Assembly: GCA_965277595.1 (NCBI GenBank)
Contig: CBDIDH010000002.1
Span: forward strand, 3,162,001 to 3,226,000
DNA: 64,000 nt
Direction: 5' to 3'
DNA from: CBDIDH01 sp965277595
GTDB lineage: Bacteria; Planctomycetota; Planctomycetia; Isosphaerales; Isosphaeraceae
Each line of letters starts with the position of its first letter. Position 1 is the first letter of the stretch. Shown here piece after piece: positions 25,256 to 32,837 of the stretch. Under the pieces are notes generated by a model that saw nothing but the letters and a program-made list of their open reading frames with translations, searched no databases and was not told where the DNA came from. Both the position numbers and the translations under genes were made by a program.

Positions 25256-25437
25256 TCATCGTGAGTACGGGCGTTTTTCAAAGATTGCACGTCACGGCGG
25301 ATTTCGTCAAGCAAATGATAGAGGGCGTCAAGCTCCGCGTCCGCGTATTCCGTGTCCGTCCGGCAATCACGGTTTTTGCCGATCCAGTTCGCTATCCACT
25401 GTTCCGTGGGCATCCCGATGAATGGCTTTGGTTGCAT
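25252..25437 (-). CDS. Small hypothetical protein, 61 aa
   Basis: The ATG at 25435-25437 follows AGAGGA and is preferred to an upstream in-frame start. The product begins MQPKPFIGMPTEQWIANWIG and continues with an acidic helical half (YADAELDALYHLLDEIRRDV). It overlaps the RHH-like gene by 71 bases in another frame. Probably soluble; function unknown. Confidence 0.5.
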   Translation of the reverse strand: MQPKPFIGMPTEQWIANWIGKNRDCRTDTEYADAELDALYHLLDEIRRDVQSLKNARTHDE

Positions 25438-25573
25438 GGCGATTCCTCTCAAGAATGTCGTGGATGATGGCGCCAATACTCAGCGCGGTACGCTCGGACT
25501 GTTCAGCCAGCCATCGGCTTACCTCGGGAGTTGTGCGGAAACTCCGCCAATTGGTTTTTTTGCTTTGTGCCAC
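25367..25573 (-). CDS. Arc/RHH-like regulator, 68 aa
   Basis: The GTG at 25571-25573 follows AAGGAG at ideal spacing and is preferred to an upstream TTG. Residues 5-45 (NWRSFRTTPEVSRWLAEQSE, RTALSIGAIIHDILERN) show the strand-helix-helix plan of Arc/MetJ-type repressors. It is the first gene of the minus-strand operon, divergent from 25647, and a palindromic box overlaps its start. It probably autoregulates both directions. Confidence 0.6.
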   Translation of the reverse strand: MAQSKKTNWRSFRTTPEVSRWLAEQSERTALSIGAIIHDILERNRHATKAIHRDAHGTVDSELDRQKP

Positions 25574-25609
25574 ATTTTCTCCTTGCGCTAACAATTTACT
25601 TGTGTCACA
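25566..25609. promoter_or_regulatory. Paired TGTGYCACA palindromes between divergent operons
   Basis: TGTGCCACA at 25566-25574 and TGTGTCACA at 25601-25609 are each palindromic and lie 35 bases apart in the short divergent spacer. A near copy (TGTGCCACG) lies at 17171-17179 before the replication operon. This would suit an RHH-type dimer binding tandem sites, but the first copy overlaps a start codon and could be partly chance. Confidence 0.35.
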
Positions 25610-25646
25610 TTGTATTCAATAAGTCAAGCAACGAAGGATGTCCAGT

Positions 25647-25853
25647 ATGAAAGCGCGCGTAACCCCCATAGGCAAGTCGTCTCACGAATGCAAAGCCGAC
25701 ATGCCATTCATCAGCCAGATGATCCATAACCGCTGGGCGGTGGAGATGCTGTCCGGCACCCCGAATGAGATCATCCAATTCAGGGCATTGCTGATGCACA
25801 GTAAGAGGCCGGTGCAATGCAGCGCCGGGGAACTGCATAAACTTGGAGTGTAA
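25647..25853 (+). CDS. Small hypothetical protein, 68 aa
   Basis: The second in-frame ATG (25647) is used because GAAGGATG lies 7 bases before it; the first ATG has no room for a ribosome site. The sequence (RVTPIGKSSHECKADMPFIS, MIHNRWAVEMLSGTPNEII) is basic with two Cys. It begins a plus-strand run of very small genes. No family recognised. Confidence 0.5.
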   Translation: MKARVTPIGKSSHECKADMPFISQMIHNRWAVEMLSGTPNEIIQFRALLMHSKRPVQCSAGELHKLGV

Positions 25854-25857
25854 CACT

Positions 25858-25980
25858 ATGAGGACCATCATCCAAGACGGCCTGATCCTGCTAGCCGGTA
25901 CCGTTCTGTTCTGTGCCGTGGTTTATGACACGGGCAAGCTGCCCGAGCCGCAGGCGATAGTGAGAACGGCGGGTCGGTGA
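25858..25980 (+). CDS. Membrane mini-protein, 40 aa
   Basis: A 40-residue frame with one hydrophobic helix (DGLILLAGTVLFCAVVY) and a polar tail ending in RTAGR. It starts 4 bases after the previous stop, and the final A of its TGA is the first base of the next ATG. One-pass inner-membrane topology is likely. Function unknown. Confidence 0.5.
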   Translation: MRTIIQDGLILLAGTVLFCAVVYDTGKLPEPQAIVRTAGR

Positions 25981-26096
25981 TGACAACAAATCACTGGATA
26001 CTCATCATCTTCGCCGTCAGCGTCGCCGCCATCATCCTGGCCATCAACGTTTACGCCCTGCAACAAGCCGCCGTCGTGAAAGGATACGCACCATGA
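25980..26096 (+). CDS. Membrane mini-protein, 38 aa
   Basis: A 38-residue frame whose core is a single hydrophobic segment (WILIIFAVSVAAIILAIN). The start shares a base with the previous stop, and the stop overlaps the next ATG by 4 bases. The resulting chain of overlapping membrane mini-genes suggests a translationally coupled set rather than chance frames. Confidence 0.5.
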   Translation: MTTNHWILIIFAVSVAAIILAINVYALQQAAVVKGYAP

Positions 26097-26350
26097 AACC
26101 CTGGCAGCTCGCCGTCGTCACCGTCACCACGGCCGCGTTCGTCTGGCTGGCGGACTATGCCTATCACCAGGCACACCCTGATATCGACCACGGCTACAGC
26201 AAAGCCGATCAAGATAAAATGTCGAAACTGCTGGATAAGCCCAGGCCGGTCAACCTCATGGTCTACCTGTTCGCGGACGACGGCCAGCCGGTCGACCAGC
26301 ACATCAAGTTCACGGAATGGGCGCGTGCCCGAAAGACGTTAGGCAAATGA
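26093..26350 (+). CDS. Membrane-anchored small protein, 85 aa
   Basis: Residues 4-22 are a hydrophobic anchor (WQLAVVTVTTAAFVWLADY). The remainder is soluble with HPDIDHGYSKADQDKMSKLL and a strand-rich VNLMVYLFADDGQPV. A periplasmic domain is likely. It is coupled to its neighbours by ATGA overlaps on both sides. Function unknown; position away from the lysis genes argues against a spanin, although this cannot be excluded. Confidence 0.55.
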   Translation: MKPWQLAVVTVTTAAFVWLADYAYHQAHPDIDHGYSKADQDKMSKLLDKPRPVNLMVYLFADDGQPVDQHIKFTEWARARKTLGK

Positions 26351-26523
26351 CCCGAACCATCAGCGCCCTCGGCTGGCTGGGCGTCGGCCTGATGCTCACG
26401 CCGCCTTGGCATAATCCCCGGCTCTGGGAAGCGAACGCGCCCATTACTCACGCCGAGCTGGGCGGCCTATCTTTCGGGTTTCTGTGCGTCGTGATCGATT
26501 TCTGGATGCAACGCGGTGAGTGA
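26347..26523 (+). CDS. Two-helix membrane protein, 58 aa
   Basis: Two hydrophobic segments (ISALGWLGVGLMLTPPW and LGGLSFGFLCVVIDFW) with a short loop (LWEANAPITHAEL) between. It overlaps the previous gene by 4 bases and the next by 8. The topology resembles small holin-like proteins, but no dual-start motif or adjacent endolysin is visible, so I do not call it a holin. Confidence 0.5.
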   Translation: MTRTISALGWLGVGLMLTPPWHNPRLWEANAPITHAELGGLSFGFLCVVIDFWMQRGE

Positions 26524-26662
26524 ATCGGAAGGCTGGGAGTTCAAGACCCGTCGTCAAGGGATCATCGCCGTTAGCCTGATGACCGTCCCGCTCGCCACGC
26601 TTTTCTGCCTCAGTTTGCTCATCGATTATCACCAGAGAGAGCGTCAGGGGCGGGGCAGATGA
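26516..26662 (+). CDS. Membrane mini-protein, 48 aa, GTG start
   Basis: The frame starts at GTG 26516 inside the end of the previous gene and stops in overlap with the HNH gene. It has a polar start (SESEGWEFKTRRQG), one hydrophobic helix (IIAVSLMTVPLATLFCLSLL) and a basic end (QRERQGRGR). It is the last of five consecutive membrane mini-proteins. Confidence 0.45.
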   Translation: MSESEGWEFKTRRQGIIAVSLMTVPLATLFCLSLLIDYHQRERQGRGR

Positions 26663-27294
26663 AAACCCAATTAAGAAAAGTTAAAATCTGCGTCTTCCCC
26701 GGGTGCGAGGGCTATCAGTGGTCGCGGGGTTACTGTTCAAAGCACTACACTAAATTGAAAAAATCCGGTTCATTGGATACGGTGAAGTTTCGCGGAACCA
26801 TGCTGGAGCGGTTTCACCGGAGCTATGTGATAAACGAAGTTACCGGATGCTGGTAGTGGATAAAATCTGTTCATTTTCGTGGTTACGGTCTAATCTATGA
26901 CGCCGATGGCAAAACATTCAGGGCTCACCGTTTCAGCTACGAAAACCTTGTCGGCCCGATCCCCGAAGGGAAGATGGTGCTCCATAAGTGCGATAATCGG
27001 AAGTGCGTAAACCCCTCGGATTTATTTCTCGGCTGCGGCGAGGTTAATATGCGCGACATGGTGGACAAGGGAAGGCACTGGACACATAACGAACCTGTCG
27101 GCCAGAAGGTGTCCGATCGGATGGTTTTTAACATGCGAATAATGTTCGCCAAAGGTCAAACCTCGATCCGAGAACTGGCCTTCATCTATGGGCTAGACAA
27201 CGAAACCGTGAGACAAATCCTGAAGGCCGTCTCCCGTCAGGCCGTTTCTTGCTCTGAGCAAAAACCGCAAGCCACCCTTGTACGATATATATAA
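26659..27294 (+). pseudogene. HNH homing endonuclease interrupted by an in-frame TAG
   Basis: The frame runs 211 codons from the ATG at 26659 to a stop ending at 27294, with one amber codon at 26854-26856. Upstream part: zinc-like CVFPGCEGYQWSRGYCSKHY. Downstream part: GYGLIYDADGKTFRAHRFSY, then MVLHKCDNRKCVNPSDLFLG, the HNH_3 core, and a C-terminal HTH (SIRELAFIYGLDNETVRQIL). The TAG replaces the residue in the GCW-x-W motif where homologues usually carry Glu, so a single GAG-to-TAG change explains it. Without readthrough the nuclease is dead. Such genes usually move by homing into intergenic sites. Confidence 0.8.
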
Positions 27295-27365
27295 ACACTC
27301 AACAGCACCCCTTGCCGACAGCGATTTTGCCCCTATGATGCCTCCAACAACGCCGGAGGTGGATT

Positions 27366-28403
27366 GTGGGCTTTCAGCCGGATAATGTGGTTCGGGACGC
27401 GGGCTATTACCTGGCCGAAGCCAGTCAACTGACGCCCGAGTTCCAGGGCAGGGGTTCTCGGTTGCTGGGCATCGACGGCACCTGGGATGAGCAGCAGTAT
27501 TTCCGCCTGATGGGCGGCCTCAATCCGCACGACGGATCGAAGCTCACTTGCCGCCTCGTCGCCAACCGCCGACTGGCTACCGACCTGACGTTCAACACCG
27601 ACAAGGGTAGCTCGGTGCTGGAACAACTGGCCGGTGACGACAGGATCGCCGCCGTCAGGGACAAGGCCGAAGCCAAGGCCATGAGACTGGTGGAAAAGCA
27701 GGCCCGCGTCCAGGTGCGTAAACAGTCCGAGCTGGCCAGGAGCAAGGCGAGTCACCCGAAGGGGTGGAAGTATCCGGAACGCAGGTCGGAAAACCTGATC
27801 TGGGTGGCGTTCCGTCACCCGGCCTCGCGTGAGGGCGATCCGCACTCCCACACCCACTACTGTGTCATGAACCTGGCGTTCGACAAGGAGGAGCGCGTCT
27901 GGAAGGGCGTGGAGCTGCGGCACATCGACCGCAAGGAGATCAACCAGGTCTACCACGCCGAGCTGGCCAAGGGGCTGAAGCGGCTGGGCTACCAGGCCAC
28001 GTGGGACGGCAAGGAAATCAGCGTGGCCGGGGTGTCGCCCGAGGTGAAAAAGGAATTTTCCACGCGCGACACCCGCATCAAGGCGAAAGAGAAAGCATAC
28101 GATGACAAGGCAGCGGCTGAGGGTAAGCAGCCCATGGGCGCCAAGGCGCGGGCCAAGCTTTCGGTCTATGACAGGCCCGAGAAGGCGCCCGACTTGCCGC
28201 TGGAGGAGCGCAGGCGCGTCTGGATGGCTCGGATCACCCACACGCAGTATGACGGCCTGCGCGGGCTGGTGGCCAGGGCCAAGGCCGGGGTGAAGCGGGC
28301 CAGGTGGCGCCAGGAATCGCGGCAGGCGTTCGACCGGATGCGCGGCGTGGAGCGGGAAACCGTGGCGCCGGAGAGGAGCGTGGAGCGTGGCCGAGGGCGC
28401 TGA
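27366..28403 (+). CDS. MobF/TrwC-type relaxase domain protein
   Basis: A 345-residue protein after GGAGGT with a GTG start. The N-terminus has a conserved tyrosine motif (VVRDAGYYLAEAS) and GGLNPHDGSKL. Then come ATDLTFNTDKGSSVLEQLAG, the DLTFSAPKS-like strand, and the metal-binding three-His motif in DPHSHTHYCVMNLAF, preceded by NLIWVAFRHPASRE. These are the hallmarks of TrwC/TraI HUH relaxases that nick at oriT and initiate conjugative transfer or rolling-circle replication. The helicase half of TraI is absent. In a phage this could drive replication initiation or plasmid-like mobilisation. Confidence 0.78.
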   Translation: MGFQPDNVVRDAGYYLAEASQLTPEFQGRGSRLLGIDGTWDEQQYFRLMGGLNPHDGSKLTCRLVANRRLATDLTFNTDKGSSVLEQLAGDDRIAAVRDKAEAKAMRLVEKQARVQVRKQSELARSKASHPKGWKYPERRSENLIWVAFRHPASREGDPHSHTHYCVMNLAFDKEERVWKGVELRHIDRKEINQVYHAELAKGLKRLGYQATWDGKEISVAGVSPEVKKEFSTRDTRIKAKEKAYDDKAAAEGKQPMGAKARAKLSVYDRPEKAPDLPLEERRRVWMARITHTQYDGLRGLVARAKAGVKRARWRQESRQAFDRMRGVERETVAPERSVERGRGR

Positions 28404-28803
28404 CAGCTACGATCCGTTGCAGTTCGCCCGTGGCGTCGTGAGGCCGCCCGATTCCGACGAAGGCACCGACAAGTGCGGCCGGTCGTCGCGCGGCCACCCG
28501 CCGTTCCTCAGGCTCGCCACCCGCCAGGGCGTCTTCTGGATTCCCTACCACGGCATCGTCGGGCTGGACGAATTCAAAGACCGGTTCGTGATCCACTTCC
28601 GGGCCACCCTCGGCTGGGAGGAGAGGCCGATGGAGGGCTGCTGGCAGGCCACGGTGACGGGCATGCGACTGGCGGGCATCCTGAACCACCTGGGCAGCGG
28701 CCAGCGGACGGCGCTGAACGAGGGAGGGACGCCGAGAGGCACCGAGCCGTGTGTCAGCCGGATCGAGATGGAGCCGGTCTTGCCTGCGGAGTTTGAGGCG
28801 TAG
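28387..28803 (+). CDS. Hypothetical protein coupled to the relaxase gene, 138 aa
   Basis: A 138-residue protein starting at GTG 28387, 17 bases inside the relaxase end. Recognisable stretches are PPFLRLATRQGVFWIPYHGI and VIHFRATLGWEERPMEGC, suggesting a small beta-barrel. It may be an accessory DNA-binding protein for the relaxase; no named family is evident. A GC-rich hairpin (28872-28897) follows in the spacer and might end the plus-strand transcript. Confidence 0.5.
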   Translation: MAEGADSYDPLQFARGVVRPPDSDEGTDKCGRSSRGHPPFLRLATRQGVFWIPYHGIVGLDEFKDRFVIHFRATLGWEERPMEGCWQATVTGMRLAGILNHLGSGQRTALNEGGTPRGTEPCVSRIEMEPVLPAEFEA

Positions 28804-28901
28804 GCGGAGCGTAGGAGTTTACGACTGCGCGCAGCCCGCCGCTGTCGCCGGTTAGTTGGCTGACTGAGTGGGTGGGGCAGGCCGAAACCCGCCCCCGGTT
28901 G

Positions 28902-29051
28902 TTATCGTTTTCGTTTCTCATCCTCGTAGAGCTTGTATGCCCGTCTCTTGGTCAATTCGCTGTCCGGAGGCCATTGGCCGGTTTCGGCTGCGATTTCCAG
29001 CCATGCCTTCAGAGAGCAGAAATGGAAAAAATCGTCCAGCGGGTCAACCAC
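28902..29051 (-). CDS. Small conserved phage protein, 49 aa
   Basis: The GTG at 29049-29051 overlaps the methyltransferase stop. The product (FFHFCSLKAWLEIAAETGQW, then PPDSELTKRRAYKLYEDEKR) is a compact helical protein of a type I recall in many phages next to DNA-modification genes. It is too short for the usual ORF cut-off but the composition is coherent. Function unknown. Confidence 0.6.
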   Translation of the reverse strand: MVDPLDDFFHFCSLKAWLEIAAETGQWPPDSELTKRRAYKLYEDEKRKR

Positions 29052-29724
29052 GGGGTTTCTCGAAAATCATGCAAACATCGTGCAGGCCAGGGATGAAGCT
29101 ACTTCGGTATTCCTTCTTGCTGCTGCTGGCATGGTGGCTAAATCTGATGATATCCGTACAATGCATCTTAAGCCCGGCTTTCAAGGCCAGATATTTCGTA
29201 TAAAATACCAGGGGAACTTGCCCTACCTCACGGTCGTTATAGTCACCCATGAGGATTGCCAGCTTACCGCCCGGACATAACGCATCCGTGCAGTTCTCGA
29301 TGACTAGCCGGTAACGCTCAATGAACGTTTGGAGCGTAGGGGCGCGAGATAGGTCGCGGGGGTCATTCGAGTAGACCTTTTGCCTCCAATACGGCGGATG
29401 AATCCAGCAGAAATCAAATGCTTCGCTCGGACATGATGCGGCGTCTGCCGCGTCTATGTCGTTGCGAAGGTCGCTCGCATGGCAGTAAATTTCCAATTCC
29501 TTGCAAACCTGATCGCAAGTTCCGCTGCCGGTCATAGGATCGAAAACTCCCGTTGGCTTGAAGTATGTTAACAAGTCTTTTATCAACCCCCCGCCGCAAT
29601 TACCGGGGTATTTTCTATCCCCGTAATTCCCTGGATTATCGAAATGGTAAAGGCTGGTGAGGTGAGGCACCGGGCTCGCGGTTTTCGGTGCGTCCGGTAT
29701 CCTGGCGTAAACTACTCGGTTCAT
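29044..29724 (-). CDS. DNA methyltransferase (N6-adenine or N4-cytosine)
   Basis: A 226-residue protein. SAM-binding motif I is VFDPMTGSGTCDQV at about 60-73. The catalytic motif IV is WIHPPYWRQK at about 106-115, a DPPY variant with His replacing Asp. The start follows AAGGAG. The enzyme would methylate phage DNA to escape host restriction. It is encoded with a 49-residue partner and lies immediately left of the structured region 29746-30060. The unusual H in motif IV occurs in some N4/N6 enzymes, so activity is likely but not certain. Confidence 0.8.
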   Translation of the reverse strand: MNRVVYARIPDAPKTASPVPHLTSLYHFDNPGNYGDRKYPGNCGGGLIKDLLTYFKPTGVFDPMTGSGTCDQVCKELEIYCHASDLRNDIDAADAASCPSEAFDFCWIHPPYWRQKVYSNDPRDLSRAPTLQTFIERYRLVIENCTDALCPGGKLAILMGDYNDREVGQVPLVFYTKYLALKAGLKMHCTDIIRFSHHASSSKKEYRSSFIPGLHDVCMIFEKPRG

Positions 29725-29745
29725 GTTAAATACTCCTTATAGGGT

Positions 29746-30060
29746 TTCGGTTCGTATGGAAGGTGTTGAGCTTGCTCAACGCCTCGCCATACAACCGAAT
29801 GGTGTCCCCCTTAAGTAGCAGGGGATCACCGGAAAGCGAACAAGTCGCGTAGTGACTTTTCGCTTGTAGGCGATGGGATGCAATCCCCGATCAACAGCTC
29901 GGCGGCGTGGCGCGCCCGCCGCCTTCCGTTTCCGCGATAGGTTGACCGCCGGGTTTAGTCGCCCGCCTGGGCGACCGAGCGTATAGCGAGCCCAGAGGGG
30001 AACCGACGGCCTCTTGGCCGGATCGCCCGAAGGAAGTCCGGCAACCCAAAACAGGTCAAG
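29746..30060 (+). ncRNA. Candidate large structured RNA A (related to 35512-36100)
   Basis: No coding frame here is convincing, but the DNA is packed with inverted repeats. A long imperfect hairpin spans 29746-29799 with a G(CUUG)C-type loop on the plus strand. Further hairpins include CCCC...GGGG at 29807-29824, GTCGCCC/GGGCGAC near 29959-29976 and CGGCC/GGCCG near 30007-30020. The first two hairpins and the order of elements (ATGGAAGG-hairpin, CCCCCTTAAG..GCAGGGG hairpin, AGCGA-stem, GCGATAGG, ATAGCGAGC) recur at 35512-36100. The strand is judged from loop type and is not certain. The remainder up to 30406 holds no gene I can support. Confidence 0.5.
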
Positions 30061-30406
30061 GGTGGTCAAGGGCAACTCGAGAGCGGTCTGGCCGATTTAG
30101 AGGAAATACCAAATGAAGTCTGACGCCGTGCTCGGAAACATAAATCTCCCTGTTGATAACCGATAGAATTTCCGACGCCTGGAATACTTCCGCTTGTCTC
30201 CGGAATCCCATGAAAGCATGGATATTCTCGGTGGCACAACTCGACCTAATCGGAGCCGCCCTGGCACGACAATCGGTCGCCCCCCTAGCAAGGGGTGAAG
30301 TCGGATGCGAGAATGCCATGGACAACGAGTTCGGCAGTCAGGCGGCAATCGCCACGGTTTTCGGTCGGGCTGTCGTCAGGCCATCGGACTATAGGGCGGG
30401 AGAAAG

Positions 30407-32083
30407 ATGAAACATCTTCGTCGGATCGAAGTCGCTGTCCTCCTCTTGGTGGCCTCTGCATATGCTGATCGCGCCGTCTGTGCGCAGGGGGCGCAGGGGG
30501 CGCCGCGAACCACCGAGGCGAAGATTCCGGCCGTTCGTCGGCTCGCGGCTTCGAACGGAGCTGTGGCGTTGGACGGCGATGCCCTTACGTCCTTGAGGCA
30601 ACCGGCCCCAGAATTCAATTCGATGGCCGAGGCTAAGGCATCGTCGCACGCCAAACCACAGGGTTCGCTTCGTCTCGCAGGATATTACGTGCCGGGCGAC
30701 AACGGCGGAGGACTCTATCGCACGATCGCCTTAGCACCGCCGCATGCCGCCAAATTTCAGTCAGCTGACGGCCGGTGGTGGGAGCTCGCCGAATCACTGG
30801 TGCGGCCCGAACAACTCGGTGCGAAGGGTGACGGCTCCGACGACACGACGGCCATTTCAAACTGGCTCGGATTCATCGCCTCGCGCGCGATCGGGTTCCT
30901 ACCGGCCAAACGCTTCGTGGTGGGGCCGATCCGCGCGACGGCGCTCAACAACGTGACGATCTACGGAGCCGGCCGCGAGGCCTCCATACTCTCGCCGCGC
31001 GATCCGGGCCAAGGCTACATCCTCTTCGTGGGACGCGACTGCGCACGCTGGGAGCTGCGCAATCTCAGCTTGAACGGGATGAATCAAAAAGAATCGCCGC
31101 CCAAGGCGTTGCTCATCTCGGAAGGTGTCCAGATTAACGCCCGCTCCATGACCTTTGACACCGCGCGGGTGGGGGTGTGGTTCCGGCGCGGCGGCTATTG
31201 CGTCTGCGACGATTGGTTCGTCGCCTCGTGCTCGGAGGCCTATGTGCGCACCGGCGGCGACACGTCCGGCCGTTCGCAGTTCTCGGAGAGTAACTTCTCG
31301 AACTTCATCCTGGACGCGCGCTGGGAGGCGTCGAACCCCGTCGTCACTGACACCAATCTCGCGGACGTGGGGCGAGCCGTAGGGGTGGGACTGGATGTCG
31401 ATTTCGGCTCGGCGTACCTGAAGCTCGACCACATCACCGGGGCCGGCATGAACCGCGGCGCCGTGCTGCACAACAGCTCCACGGGCGATGCGTGGCCGTC
31501 CCGGGACTCGGCCCCCGACGGCATCTACTTCACCGACTTCAATTTCGACTGGGTCGCCCACGAGGCCTTCAGGATCGACAACGCGAACCTCGTGGTCGTC
31601 GACCGGGCTTGGTGCCGCTCGCTGCTCAGCTACGCCGCACGCACCGCCAATTTCGGCAACGTGCACCTGCGATCCTTCTACGGCTATGCGTCGCACCTCG
31701 GCGGACTCGAAATCGCCGGGTCATTTTTCGAAGCGAGCCTCCAGGACCCCGGCCTCGCAGGGAACGCGTGGCCCTCGAACTCGGACGGCTGCGACTTGCA
31801 TCTGACCGGCTCCGCGAGGGACAAGCAGGGGGTCGTGAGGATCCTCGGCGGCGTGATCGCGTGCACCGACGGGGAAAAATACCTCCCGATCAACGCCGTC
31901 AGCAACATCTCGGCGTTCGGCGTCGTCGCCGAGCCCGGCTTCTCCGCCGAGCTCGTGATGGACAACGTCTACTTTCGGGGTCATTCGAAGGCGGAATCCT
32001 CTGGGGTGATCGGTCGCGCCAATACGATTATCCGCAACTGTCGCGGATTGTCGGTGCCCAACCGCGGAGATCACGGGGATTAG
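30407..32083 (+). CDS. Secreted beta-helix tailspike/depolymerase-like protein
   Basis: A 558-residue protein after GGGAG. Residues 1-26 are a signal peptide. A short module (GYYVPGDNGGGLYRTI, ADGRWWEL) leads into EQLGAKGDGSDDTTAISNWL, the entry to a pectate-lyase-like right-handed beta-helix (NNVTIYGAGREASILSPR and following coils). This is the pattern of phage tailspikes and of secreted polysaccharide lyases. The region lies far from the main tail cluster and on the opposite strand to the first tailspike, so it is either an alternative spike or an acquired depolymerase. Active-site residues cannot be identified by eye. Confidence 0.65.
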   Translation: MKHLRRIEVAVLLLVASAYADRAVCAQGAQGAPRTTEAKIPAVRRLAASNGAVALDGDALTSLRQPAPEFNSMAEAKASSHAKPQGSLRLAGYYVPGDNGGGLYRTIALAPPHAAKFQSADGRWWELAESLVRPEQLGAKGDGSDDTTAISNWLGFIASRAIGFLPAKRFVVGPIRATALNNVTIYGAGREASILSPRDPGQGYILFVGRDCARWELRNLSLNGMNQKESPPKALLISEGVQINARSMTFDTARVGVWFRRGGYCVCDDWFVASCSEAYVRTGGDTSGRSQFSESNFSNFILDARWEASNPVVTDTNLADVGRAVGVGLDVDFGSAYLKLDHITGAGMNRGAVLHNSSTGDAWPSRDSAPDGIYFTDFNFDWVAHEAFRIDNANLVVVDRAWCRSLLSYAARTANFGNVHLRSFYGYASHLGGLEIAGSFFEASLQDPGLAGNAWPSNSDGCDLHLTGSARDKQGVVRILGGVIACTDGEKYLPINAVSNISAFGVVAEPGFSAELVMDNVYFRGHSKAESSGVIGRANTIIRNCRGLSVPNRGDHGD

Positions 32084-32122
32084 ACTGAGACTGAGACTGA
32101 GACTGAGACTGAGACTGAGACT
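32082..32122. repeat. AGACTG hexanucleotide tandem repeat, about 6.8 copies
   Basis: The unit AGACTG repeats perfectly from 32082 to 32122 and overlaps the TAG stop of the tailspike-like gene. Hexamer arrays of this kind are prone to slipped-strand change, here just outside the coding region. No spacer structure is present, so it is not a CRISPR. Confidence 0.9.
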
Positions 32123-32229
32123 AATCTTTGAAGGAAATGCCCCCCTGCCGAAATCGCCTTCAACCCTAATGGCGTTCCGAAGAAGCGTCCCTCATCGCCG
32201 CATCACCGTGCAAGATTACGCCCACCGTC

Positions 32230-32349
32230 TCAGCCGAAACCGGGCTCGGCGCGCTCGAAGATCGCCGCATTGAACACGCCGTCCTCGCTCTCGAAGTCGC
32301 GAGCGAGGATGCGGAGGACGTTGATTAGGATTTTAGTGTCGAATCTCAT
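32230..32349 (-). CDS. Small conserved phage protein, 39 aa
   Basis: A 39-residue frame (RFDTKILINVLRILARDFES, then EDGVFNAAIFERAEPGFG). I recall nearly the same opening in short phage proteins. It is probably a small helical hairpin. It is transcribed with the minus-strand accessory genes. Function unknown. Confidence 0.55.
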   Translation of the reverse strand: MRFDTKILINVLRILARDFESEDGVFNAAIFERAEPGFG

Positions 32350-32379
32350 GCGGCTATTCTTTCTTCGCTTATTACTCGG

Positions 32380-32802
32380 TTAATCTCGGCACTGGCGAAG
32401 CACCGGATCGCCCGGCGATACCCCGTTCGCCTCGGCCATTTCCCTGTAGTTCTCGAACAGCTCCAGCCCGTCATCCGTGATGGTGTCGAAGTCGATCTTC
32501 CCGCTCATTGCCTTGAGCCGCGTCGCCATGTTATGCCGCGCGCCCCGCAGGAGAAACCCTGCGCAGGTGGCGGCCTTCTCTTTGCCGGACTGGTGGCAGG
32601 CGAACTCTTCACCAGCCATGTCGTATGCCGTACGCACTGAGTGGCGGAACGCCTCTGCGGGGAATTCCCCCACGGCATCGACGCGCCAGGGGCAGGCCGA
32701 GCAGGGCTTGCGGCGGTAGCCATGCGGTGCGTTGCTCGTGACGGTGACGACCTGGTGGCTATTGCCCGCCGCCCGCACGTCGCTAACCTTGATCTTACTC
32801 AT
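32380..32802 (-). CDS. DUF6283-like cysteine protein, 140 aa
   Basis: A 140-residue protein with CSACPWRVDAVGEFPAEAF and AYDMAGEEFACHQSGKEKAA followed by TCAGFLLRGARHN. The four Cys and one His pattern suggests a metal or Fe-S site. I associate this CPWR signature with DUF6283 proteins of phages and their hosts. The start follows CGGAGGG. Function unknown. A TTAACCAT box lies between it and the upstream gene. Confidence 0.65.
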   Translation of the reverse strand: MSKIKVSDVRAAGNSHQVVTVTSNAPHGYRRKPCSACPWRVDAVGEFPAEAFRHSVRTAYDMAGEEFACHQSGKEKAATCAGFLLRGARHNMATRLKAMSGKIDFDTITDDGLELFENYREMAEANGVSPGDPVLRQCRD

Positions 32803-32837
32803 AAACCCTCCGTAATATAGCCTGATCTGTCTGATGG

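Noticed and set aside
26347..26523. Holin gene
   Set aside because: Two membrane helices are compatible, but no endolysin, spanin or dual-start motif is adjacent, and many phage membrane proteins look alike.
29776..30325. Minus-strand open frames of 86-99 codons
   Set aside because: They run through the hairpin-dense region, have unnatural composition and no ribosome sites; structured RNA is the better reading.
32082..32122. CRISPR array
   Set aside because: The repeat is a 6-base tandem unit with no spacers and there are no cas genes. The Cas4-like nuclease at 21674 belongs to a recombination cassette.
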